Notes under the pieces: model-generated
Database searches by the model: none
The model's input: the letters and a program-made list of their open reading frames with translations, nothing else
What the model was told of the DNA's origin: nothing
Assembly: GCF_006711645.1 (NCBI RefSeq)
Contig: NZ_CP041247.1
Span: 3,472,001 to 3,536,000, forward strand
DNA: 64,000 nucleotides
Origin: Klebsiella electrica
GTDB taxonomy: Bacteria > Pseudomonadota > Gammaproteobacteria > Enterobacterales > Enterobacteriaceae
Direction of reading: 5' to 3'
In this document: positions 30,199 to 40,681 of the stretch, piece by piece
How positions within the stretch are numbered: position 1 is the stretch's first letter
How the letters are laid out: each line of letters opens with the position of its first letter
Program-made: the position numbers and the translations under genes

Positions 30199-31109
30199 TG
30201 AAAGCACCGCGTGATGAGATCGGTAATGCACTGATTGCCCTGAAAGAAAAAGGCTACCCCATCGTCGCTATCGATAGTGACTTAGCCAGTTCAACCCGCA
30301 CCGATCAGTTTCAGGCGCGCTACCCGGAGGCCTTCTTCGAAATGGGGATTGCGGAAGGTTCAGCGATGAGTTTTGCCGTGGGTCAGGCGCTTGAGGGCTA
30401 TATCCCCTTCTATGTCAATTTTGCGATGTTTGTGACGGGGACGGCATGGACTCAACTGCGACAGGCCTGCTACGCCAAAGCCAACGTCAAGCTGGTAGGT
30501 AGCCATCCGGGAATGGATGACGGACCGGACGGCGCCTCGCACCACGCGCTGGAGGATCTTGCCCTGACCCGTGTGCTACCGGGACTGACGATCCTGACGC
30601 CGGCAGATGCCGAAGAAATAGCCGACGCCTTTGAGCAGGCGGCAAAAATCAAAGGCCCGGTTTATATCCGCGTGGCGCGTGAACCGATGCCGGTGCGCGA
30701 TAAGAGCGTGATACCCCGGGTCACCGATATCGCGGCTATCGCCAGCAGCGGCAACGAGTTCGCCATTCTCTTTGAGGGCACGGTGCTGGAACAGGCCAGC
30801 GAAGGCTATGAAAAGCTGGTTGCCAGCGGCAAAAAAGGCAAGCTCATCCACGTGGCGACGCTCAAACCGTTTAACCAGCAGGAATTTTATGCGCTGGTAG
30901 AAGACTGCCCGCTGATCGCCACGCTGGAGAATCACACGGTAAACGGCGGCCTTGGCGGTCAGGTAGCCGAAACGATGGCCCAGGCGGCCCATCCGGCGCG
31001 CCTGACACGCCTGGGAACGCAGGATACCTTCACCGAGTCGGGAAACAGCCGGCAGCTCAAGGCAAAATACGGCATCTCCGGCGAGGCGCTGTATAACGCG
31101 CTTCGCTGA
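30198..31109 (+). CDS. Transketolase-like protein, C-terminal (pyrimidine-binding/transketolase C) subunit
   Basis: A 303-residue partner with the transketolase central pyrimidine-binding domain and the C-terminal domain. The likely catalytic Glu is Glu53 in MGIAEGSAMS, and HPGMDDGPDGASHHALEDLAL is the conserved substrate-side segment. I prefer the ATG at 30198, which overlaps the previous stop and has GGAGG nine bases upstream; a GTG one codon earlier is possible. The split arrangement resembles the AptA/AptB apulose-4-phosphate transketolase described for D-apiose catabolism, but that specific activity is only a hypothesis here. Confidence 0.9.
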   Translation: MKAPRDEIGNALIALKEKGYPIVAIDSDLASSTRTDQFQARYPEAFFEMGIAEGSAMSFAVGQALEGYIPFYVNFAMFVTGTAWTQLRQACYAKANVKLVGSHPGMDDGPDGASHHALEDLALTRVLPGLTILTPADAEEIADAFEQAAKIKGPVYIRVAREPMPVRDKSVIPRVTDIAAIASSGNEFAILFEGTVLEQASEGYEKLVASGKKGKLIHVATLKPFNQQEFYALVEDCPLIATLENHTVNGGLGGQVAETMAQAAHPARLTRLGTQDTFTESGNSRQLKAKYGISGEALYNALR

Positions 31110-31161
31110 CCGTCGCACGAGCCGGTCGCCCACTGACCGGCTCGCTATTTAAGGAGCCGAC

Positions 31162-31602
31162 ATGGATGAAAAATTATTTGCCGCTTGTCAGTACACCGCG
31201 CATAGTCTGGACTGGCGCGGCGCGATTAAGCTGGCCTGCCGTCCGCTGGCGCAGCAGGGGAAAATCAGCGCCGGCTATGCGGATGCCATCATCAGCGCTA
31301 CCGAGAAAAATGGCCCCTGGTACATACTCACTCCGGAATTTGCCCTCCCGCACGCCCGCCCGGATGAAGGGGTTCTGGGCCCGCACAGCGTGCTCTCACT
31401 GGTTTGCTGCGCCGAAGCCGTGGCGTTTCCCGATCACCCCGATGTGCGCCTGATTATCGTCCTGGCCGCGGCCAATAGCGAACAGCATATTCAGATGATC
31501 CAGCGATTAGTCTGCTGGCTGGATGAGGGGGATCAGCTGCATCGGCTCACCAGGGTGGAGCATCAGAGCCAGCTTGATGCGCTCGTCGCTGGCGGCAAAT
31601 AA
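31162..31602 (+). CDS. PTS system IIA component, UlaC/fructose-mannitol type
   Basis: A 146-residue IIA protein that takes phosphate from HPr. The phosphorylated His is His64 in EFALPHARPDEG, the typical signature of the PtsN/UlaC/mannitol IIA fold. It completes the IIB-IIC-IIA set, although it sits last, after the transketolase genes and a 52-base gap with its own AAGGAG ribosome-binding site. It is followed at once by a strong terminator, so the operon ends here. Confidence 0.88.
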   Translation: MDEKLFAACQYTAHSLDWRGAIKLACRPLAQQGKISAGYADAIISATEKNGPWYILTPEFALPHARPDEGVLGPHSVLSLVCCAEAVAFPDHPDVRLIIVLAAANSEQHIQMIQRLVCWLDEGDQLHRLTRVEHQSQLDALVAGGK

Positions 31603-31630
31603 ATCAAAGGGGACAACGTCCCCTTTGATT
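31602..31630. terminator. Bidirectional terminator between the PTS operon and ycaD
   Basis: Perfect 13-bp stem AATCAAAGGGGAC / GTCCCCTTTGATT with a 3-base loop, starting at the last base of the IIA stop codon. It can serve both convergent units. Confidence 0.85.
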
Positions 31631-31658
31631 ATCACCATAGCGAAGGCCGGAAGAAAAA

Positions 31659-32807
31659 TTACGCGTGCGCCACCGGCGTCGGATGATGGCCGGCTTTGCG
31701 CAGCAGCGTCAGCAGATAAATAAACGACACGCTGGCAATCATGATGAATAGCAGGTTGTCGGAAAAATTCTGCATCAGCATGGCGGTGAAGGTTGGCCCG
31801 AGCAAGCTGCCGATGGTATAGCTCATCAACAATGCCTGGTTCATGGCGACCAGCTGATGGCGCTCGACTTTCTCACAGGCCCAGGCCATTGCTACCGGGT
31901 ACAGCGTGAAGCCCGATGCGCCAAGGATGAACAGCGCCGGAGCCATTGCCGCGCCGCTAAGCATGGCCAGGCAGCCTAAAATCACAATAAAAACCTGAAC
32001 GCGCAATACCAGCAAGCGACCATAGCGGTCGGCCATACGGCCGATCGGCCACTGGCCCAGAATACCTGCGCTGACCATAACCGCCATCCAGAAACCGATG
32101 CCGGAGTCACTGACCCCCTGATGGTTCAACCACAGCGGCATCAATCCATACAGTGACCCGAGAACAATCCCGGAGATAATGCAGCCGTTCACGCCATGGC
32201 GGGCCTGACGCAGCTTGAGCATTGGCCAGATCCGCGCCGGCTCATGCTGTTCATCGCTTTGGTTCACTACGCGGGTAAACAGCATAGGCAGAATTGCAGC
32301 CAGCGTCAGCGCGGTCACCCACGGCAGAACGCTCATCAGCTCCGTCGGCAGCTTGCTGACCATCAGTTGGCCCAGCACGGTTCCCACATAGTAAACCATC
32401 ATGTAGGCAGCCAGCAGACGACCGCGGCTACGCGACGTTCCGCTGCAAACCAGCGCGCTTTCGACCACGACCCAAATCATCGCGCAGCCAACGCCGGCGA
32501 GAAAGCGCCAGCTGAACCAGGTCCAGAAACCGAGGGTAATGCCAAGCCCGACGCAGCCCACGGCAAAGATCAGAGATGCAAGATAATAACTACGGTTAAA
32601 TCCCAGACGCTTAATGACCCATCCTGCCAGCAACGTCCCCACCAGATTACCGGTAAAATAGGATGACCCCACCATACCGACCTGCCAGGTTGGCATATTT
32701 TCATGGGCGAGCCAAAGAGGGACGAGGGTATTTAAAACCGCAATCGCCAGCGTCAACAGAAGCAGGCCGCAGAGCAACATTTGCACCGGCCGGGTGTAGA
32801 TGGACAT
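31659..32807 (-). CDS. ycaD: YcaD, major facilitator superfamily transporter
   Basis: A 382-residue MFS protein of the same length as E. coli YcaD, with about 12 hydrophobic helices, [14 protein letters not shown] in the middle and the loop motif [14 protein letters not shown]. The substrate is not known. In E. coli ycaC lies between it and dmsC; here about 270 bases without a recognisable gene lie upstream. It is convergent with the PTS operon. Confidence 0.92.
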   Translation of the reverse strand: MSIYTRPVQMLLCGLLLLTLAIAVLNTLVPLWLAHENMPTWQVGMVGSSYFTGNLVGTLLAGWVIKRLGFNRSYYLASLIFAVGCVGLGITLGFWTWFSWRFLAGVGCAMIWVVVESALVCSGTSRSRGRLLAAYMMVYYVGTVLGQLMVSKLPTELMSVLPWVTALTLAAILPMLFTRVVNQSDEQHEPARIWPMLKLRQARHGVNGCIISGIVLGSLYGLMPLWLNHQGVSDSGIGFWMAVMVSAGILGQWPIGRMADRYGRLLVLRVQVFIVILGCLAMLSGAAMAPALFILGASGFTLYPVAMAWACEKVERHQLVAMNQALLMSYTIGSLLGPTFTAMLMQNFSDNLLFIMIASVSFIYLLTLLRKAGHHPTPVAHA

Positions 32808-33077
32808 GGATATAACCGTGAGGAAGTTTAGATTTCGTGCGCATCATGCCACCGCTAAAAACATTGTCAATCCACCAGAAATCAGGCAGGAGGCGGTTTC
32901 ACGGGCAACGATAGAAGTTTTTCATCCAGCGGAGCGACAACAGAATTATTCTTTGTATTATTCCATTGTTTTTATTAATTTTTTGAAAAAAACGGCGGGA
33001 ATATCAGTAGAAAAATTTCATGAAAAAACAGCACGTTTTTGTTGCGCCAGAACCGGGCGTCCTGGCGCAACGGATTA

Positions 33078-33941
33078 TCAGTTGGCGATAGCCATACCGA
33101 CCGTCATATGCAGACCGTAGAATATGCCCCGCCCTACCATCTCACCCACCAGTACCAGCACGAAGGCCAGACTTAGCAGCGGCACGGCGGGCTGATAGCC
33201 TTTGAGCAGCGGAACAACCCAGCATGCCACAGCCAGCACCAGCGCAACCACACGCCAGGCCATCAGTGAGCCATAATCCGGCACCAGCGCAGAAGCCTGC
33301 TGAACAGAACTGTGAATCGTCGACAGCTCGCTGCCTTGCATCAGGGCCACAATAATGCTGGCCACCAGCGCCAGCAGCGTGACTACCGGTAGCAGACGCA
33401 TCGCCCAACCATCCACCCCGGCAACCCGCAGCAGCAGATAGCCCAGCAGCGGGCCGCCGATCAACAGCGTCAGGAAGAAGCTCAGTGGCGTCCAGACGGT
33501 ATACCAGGTCGGTACGGTATCGATGGTGTTATACACACGCACCATCATCCAGACAAAGATAATACCCAGCACCATCGTCGCGACCAGCCAGAGACTGCGC
33601 AGCCCGGTCGACAGTTTCTTCACCACCGCCAGCAGCCAGCCAATGCCACCGACGGCGAAAAAGAGGGCGCCGCTGGCAATTTCGTTACTCAACGACGAAG
33701 CACCAACCCGGTTAAGCGAGTTAAAAGCCCGCATCGGCGACCCCAGGTGCAGGGTTGAGGCGATAAACCCAATCCCCATCAGCACCCATAAGCCAAACAT
33801 GCTCAGCACTACGCGCTGCTGCTGCTCATGCGACAAACCGCCTTTCATCAGCGCCAGCGCCAGGACGATAAAACCACCCGCCACGCACTGTCCAAAGACC
33901 GTGAAGATCATCAGCGGCCATTCATGCCATCCACTTCCCAT
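33078..33941 (-). CDS. dmsC: DMSO reductase membrane anchor subunit DmsC
   Basis: Integral membrane subunit that anchors DmsAB and oxidises menaquinol. The start at the ATG at 33939-33941 (MGSGWHEWPLMIFTVFGQC) follows a GGAGGTG ribosome-binding site at the end of dmsB and gives 287 residues, as in E. coli. Eight hydrophobic helices are present. The gene itself is intact. With dmsB interrupted upstream, its product would lack its electron-transfer partner, and coupled translation could also fall. Confidence 0.95.
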   Translation of the reverse strand: MGSGWHEWPLMIFTVFGQCVAGGFIVLALALMKGGLSHEQQQRVVLSMFGLWVLMGIGFIASTLHLGSPMRAFNSLNRVGASSLSNEIASGALFFAVGGIGWLLAVVKKLSTGLRSLWLVATMVLGIIFVWMMVRVYNTIDTVPTWYTVWTPLSFFLTLLIGGPLLGYLLLRVAGVDGWAMRLLPVVTLLALVASIIVALMQGSELSTIHSSVQQASALVPDYGSLMAWRVVALVLAVACWVVPLLKGYQPAVPLLSLAFVLVLVGEMVGRGIFYGLHMTVGMAIAN

Positions 33942-33942
33942 C

Positions 33943-34560
33943 TCACACCTCCTTCGGGTTGGCCAGATAGCCGGTTGTATCACCGCACGGACGACTATTG
34001 GCGTTCGGTTTGATGACAATACTGGGTTTGGTAAAGTGCGCAGATGGCAGCGGTGCAACCGCCGCCAGTTTGCCGTGTTTCTCACGCAGCTCTTCGACAG
34101 GGCCAAAGTCCAGCGCGCGCAGCGGGCAGGATTCGACGCAAATCGGTTTTTTACCCTCGGCGACGCGCTGGTAGCAGCCATCACACTTAGTCATATGCCC
34201 TTTGGCGGCATTGTACTGCGGCGCACCGTACGGGCAGGCCATATGGCAATAGCGACAGCCGATGCACACATCTTCATCCACCACCACAAAACCATCATCG
34301 CGTTTATGCATAGCGCCGCTCGGGCACACTTTGGTACAGGCCGGATCTTCGCAGTGGTTACAGGCGATGGACAGGTAATAGGCAAAGACGTTCTGGTGCC
34401 AGACGCCGTTGTCCTACTGCCAGTCGCCGCCCGCATATTCATAAATGCGGCGGAAGCTGACGTCCGGGGTTAAGTTTTTGAAGTCTTTACAGGCCAGCTC
34501 GCAGGTTTTACAACCGGTGCAACGAGCAGAATCGATAAAAAATCCGTATTGAGTTGTCAT
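33943..34560 (-). pseudogene. dmsB: dmsB, DMSO reductase iron-sulfur subunit, interrupted by an in-frame amber codon
   Basis: From the ATG at 34558-34560 (MTTQYGFFIDSARCTGC) the frame stays open for 48 codons, then TAG at 34414-34416 (read on the reverse strand) interrupts GGDWQ-stop-DNGVW. After it the same frame continues without any shift to the natural end (GYLANPKEV), for a total of 205 codons as in E. coli. As I recall it, E. coli has Glu at this position, so one base change GAG to TAG (plus-strand C to A at 34416) explains the break. The truncated product keeps only the first Cys cluster (C14, C17, C20, C24) of four [4Fe-4S] groups. The remaining clusters (for example CIGCRYCHMAC) are intact downstream, so the lesion looks very recent or is a sequencing error. 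Confidence 0.9.
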
Positions 34561-34570
34561 CGGTTATTCC

Positions 34571-37009
34571 TTACAGCTTTTCAACCTGGACCAGGTTCGT
34601 GTGCGATGGGTTACCTTTCGCCAGAGGCGACGGGCGTTGGGTGGTGAGCACGTTGATGCTCCCCGCCTGATCCACACGTCCTGCGTCCGGGTTATACCAG
34701 GCGCCCTCACCCAGCGCGACAACGCCAGGCATCATTCGCGGCGTGACTTTGGCTTCGATATGCACTTCACCGCGATGGTTGTAAATACGAATGCGATCGC
34801 CGTTGGCGATGCCGCGTTGTTTCGCGTCGAGCGGGTTAATCCACATCTCCTGACGACAGGCGGCCTTCAGCACATCGACGTTGCCGTAGGTGGAGTGAAC
34901 GCGCGATTTGTAGTGAAAACCGGTCAGCTGCAGCGGGAATTTCGTCGTCAGCGGATCGTCATAGTTTTCAAAGCCCGGCGTATAAATCGGCAGCGGATCG
35001 ATCACATCGCCATCGGGCAGCTCCCAGGTGGCGGCAATGTTCGCCAGCGCCTGGGAATAGATCTCAATTTTGCCCGACGGGGTCTCCAGCGGATTAGCCT
35101 GCGGATTGTCACGGAATGCCTTATAGGCAACATGATGGCCTTCCGGATCGCGCTGCTTGTAAATCCCCTGCTGACGGAAGGTATCGAAGTCCGGTAAATC
35201 CGGGATAGCCTTGCGGGAAAGCTCATGCAGATAACGCATCCAGCCTTCCTGGCTGCGGCCTTCGGTAAACTTGTGCTCAACGCCGAGGCGTTTTGCCAGT
35301 TCCGTGGTCATGTCATAAATCGTTTTGCACTCAAAACGCGGTTTAATCACCTGGTCGGTGAAGATAACGTAGGACATGTTGCCGCACGAGGCATCCAGCG
35401 CGAAGTCCATCTGCTCGGAAGCAGTGCAGTCCGGCAGCAGAATATCGGCATATTTGGCTGACGAGGTCATGTGGCAGTCGATCACCACGATCATTTCGCA
35501 CTTCTTATCATCCTGCAGGATTTCATGGGTGCGGTTGATCTCAGAATGCTGGTTAATCAGACAGTTACCGGCATAGTTCCAGATCATTTTGATAGGCACG
35601 TCCAGCTTATCTTTACCGCGCACGCCGTCACGCAACGCCGTCATCTCCGGGCCGCGTTCAATCGCGTCAGTCCACATAAACATGGAGATGCTGGTCTCAA
35701 CGGGGTTCTCCAGCGTCGGCATACGCTCGAAAGGCAGGTCGTACGAGCCTTCACGCGCGCCGGTGTTACCTCCGTTGATGCCAACGTTGCCGGTCAGAAT
35801 CGACAGCATCGAGATAGCGCGGGTGGCGATTTCACCATTCGCGTGGCGCTGCGGCCCCCAGCCCTGGCTGATAAAGGCAGGTTTGGCTGTCGCAATTTCA
35901 CGTGCCAGTTGCACAATACGAGCGGCCGGAATTCCGGTGATCGTCGATGCCCACTGCGGCGTTTTGGCAATGCCGTCGCGACCCTGACCGAGGATATAAG
36001 CCTTGTAGTGGCCGTTGGCCGGCGCATCGGCAGGCAGCGTTTTCTCGTCATAGCCGACGCAGTATTTATCGAGGAATGGCCGATCGACCAGATTTTCGGT
36101 GATCATCACCCAGGCGAGCGCGGAAACCAGCGCGGCGTCGGTGCCAGGTCGAATCGGTATCCACTCATCTTCACGACCGGCACCGGTATCGGTATAACGC
36201 GGATCGATGATGATCATCCGGGCGTTGGATTTTTGCCGCGCTTGTTCCAGGTAGTACGTTACCCCGCCGCCACTCATGCGTGTTTCACCAGGGTTGTTGC
36301 CAAACAACACCACCAGCTGGCTGTTTTCGATATCCGACGGGCTGTTACCGTCGGCCCAGCCGCCATAGGTGTAGTTCAGGCCCGCAGCGATTTGCGCCGA
36401 CGAGTAATCGCCGTAATGGTTAAGGTAACCGCCGCAGCAGTTCATCAGACGGGCGATAAGCGTTTTTCCAGGCGGCCAGGAGCGGGTCATGGTGCCGCCA
36501 AGCGTACCGGTACCGTAATTCAGGTAGATCGATTCGTTACCGTAATCTTTAATCAGGCGCTGCATATTGCTGGCGATAGTATCAAATGCTTCTTCCCAGC
36601 TGATGCGCTCAAATTTTCCTTCACCGCGCTTGCCAACGCGCTTCATGGGATACTTCAGACGGTCGGGGTTGTAGACGCGGCGACGCATGGAACGCCCGCG
36701 CAGACAGGCGCGTACCTGATGCAGGCCGTCATAGTTGTCGTCGCCGGTATTATCCGTTTCAACGTATTTAATTTCGCCATCCACCACATGCATGCGCAGC
36801 GGACAGCGGCTGCCGCAGTTCACGGTACAGGCACTCCAGGTGACCGTTTCATTCACCGGCGCCACAGCGTCGGCAGCATGGGCAATACGTGTAAATGGTA
36901 GGGTAAATGCGCTACTGGCCATCGCCAGACCGCCAATTGCCGTGGTTTTCATTAAACCACGCCGGCTTACTTCGGCAGCCAGTAAAGCATCGGGGGCTTT
37001 AATTTTCAT
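34571..37009 (-). CDS. dmsA: Dimethyl sulfoxide reductase catalytic subunit DmsA
   Basis: Molybdopterin (bis-MGD) enzyme that reduces DMSO and amine N-oxides as terminal anaerobic electron acceptors. The start at the ATG at 37007-37009 (MKIKAPDALL) gives 812 residues (E. coli 814). A twin-arginine signal SRRGLMKT (Arg16-Arg17) ends near Ala45 in RIAHA. The [4Fe-4S] Cys set begins CTVNCGSRC, and the molybdenum-ligand region NYGTGTLGGTMTRSWPPG is intact. First gene of dmsABC; the catalytic subunit is complete although dmsB is not. I found no convincing FNR site upstream. Confidence 0.96.
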   Translation of the reverse strand: MKIKAPDALLAAEVSRRGLMKTTAIGGLAMASSAFTLPFTRIAHAADAVAPVNETVTWSACTVNCGSRCPLRMHVVDGEIKYVETDNTGDDNYDGLHQVRACLRGRSMRRRVYNPDRLKYPMKRVGKRGEGKFERISWEEAFDTIASNMQRLIKDYGNESIYLNYGTGTLGGTMTRSWPPGKTLIARLMNCCGGYLNHYGDYSSAQIAAGLNYTYGGWADGNSPSDIENSQLVVLFGNNPGETRMSGGGVTYYLEQARQKSNARMIIIDPRYTDTGAGREDEWIPIRPGTDAALVSALAWVMITENLVDRPFLDKYCVGYDEKTLPADAPANGHYKAYILGQGRDGIAKTPQWASTITGIPAARIVQLAREIATAKPAFISQGWGPQRHANGEIATRAISMLSILTGNVGINGGNTGAREGSYDLPFERMPTLENPVETSISMFMWTDAIERGPEMTALRDGVRGKDKLDVPIKMIWNYAGNCLINQHSEINRTHEILQDDKKCEMIVVIDCHMTSSAKYADILLPDCTASEQMDFALDASCGNMSYVIFTDQVIKPRFECKTIYDMTTELAKRLGVEHKFTEGRSQEGWMRYLHELSRKAIPDLPDFDTFRQQGIYKQRDPEGHHVAYKAFRDNPQANPLETPSGKIEIYSQALANIAATWELPDGDVIDPLPIYTPGFENYDDPLTTKFPLQLTGFHYKSRVHSTYGNVDVLKAACRQEMWINPLDAKQRGIANGDRIRIYNHRGEVHIEAKVTPRMMPGVVALGEGAWYNPDAGRVDQAGSINVLTTQRPSPLAKGNPSHTNLVQVEKL

Positions 37010-37166
37010 GGGTACTCGCTTTGGTTGCTCACAATTCACTGACATTCGTTGTATAGATGTACATATAACGAATTTAATTTTTTATAGTTTTTTATGCTGT
37101 GTTAACACCAAGGGAGTATGGAGGGTATCGCCAGAGGGATTATTGCCCGGCATCAATAAGGGGATT

Positions 37167-37192
37167 AAAAAAAAGCGCCCGAAGGCGCTTTT
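37167..37192 (-). terminator. Terminator after serS
   Basis: On the reverse strand AAAAGCGCC-TTCG-GGCGCTTTTTTTT: a stable UUCG-type tetraloop and an eight-T tract, 18 bases after the serS stop. Confidence 0.9.
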
Positions 37193-37210
37193 GAGAAGCA
37201 GGTAGAAAAA

Positions 37211-39938
<2,728 letters not shown>

Positions 39939-39946
39939 ACTCGCCT

Positions 39947-40558
39947 CTACTTACGTTGATCGTCCACCGTCACCCCTTTCGGCGGTGTAAAGGTGAACTT
40001 AGATGCATCGACCGCGCCGTTTTGCTGAGACTTCAGCTGGTAGCTGCTGCGCTGGTCATCCTGCTCTATCGCGCTGAACTGATGGATGGTCCCGTCGCGG
40101 CCAACGTTGATCGTAAACTGCTTCAGGTTGCCGCCGCCGCTTTTTGGCGTCAGGACAAAATCATCGCCGTTTTGCTTGATGTTGTACTGCTGCCAGTCGT
40201 TGGACTGGTTGCGGGCAATCAGCATAAACGGCGTGTTGCTGGTGGCGTCTTTCAACCAGGTGGCGGTTGCCTGCTCAACAAACGGGTTGTAGAACCACAG
40301 GGTCTTCCCGTCAGAGACCAGAATGCTTTCATCCGGCTGGGTCATATGCCAGTTAAACAGATTCGGACGTTTAACCCACAGGTCGCCCTGCCCATCCTGG
40401 ACGGCGTTACCGCTGCCATCAGTCACTTTTTGGGTGAAGCTGGCATGGAAGCTGCTCACTTTATCAAGGCGGCTTTTCAAATCACTGGCGGCATCCGCCC
40501 ACACCTGGCTCACAACAAATCCAGACAGTAATGCACAGGTGATTGCGAGTTTTTTCAT
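39947..40558 (-). CDS. lolA: Outer-membrane lipoprotein carrier protein LolA
   Basis: Periplasmic chaperone that shuttles lipoproteins from LolCDE to LolB. At 203 residues it equals E. coli. A signal peptide [21 protein letters not shown] is cut before DAAS. The beta-barrel-like fold segments ([28 protein letters not shown]) are present. It lies between ftsK and rarA in the conserved ftsK-lolA-rarA order. Confidence 0.96.
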   Translation of the reverse strand: MKKLAITCALLSGFVVSQVWADAASDLKSRLDKVSSFHASFTQKVTDGSGNAVQDGQGDLWVKRPNLFNWHMTQPDESILVSDGKTLWFYNPFVEQATATWLKDATSNTPFMLIARNQSNDWQQYNIKQNGDDFVLTPKSGGGNLKQFTINVGRDGTIHQFSAIEQDDQRSSYQLKSQQNGAVDASKFTFTPPKGVTVDDQRK

Positions 40559-40681
40559 TGTTATTCCTTAATGTGCGTCACTCCCGACGCGGGAGCCTCT
40601 TCTGCCTCCTAATGTAGGACCGCCTGGCACGACGGAACAGCAGAACAGGCTGATTTTGCGCTTATTTACCCAACTTTGCAC

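Noticed and set aside
32808..33077. A short forward frame between ycaD and dmsC, or a ycaC remnant
   Set aside because: The sequence shows no match to YcaC that I can recognise, and the frame runs into the antisense of dmsC.
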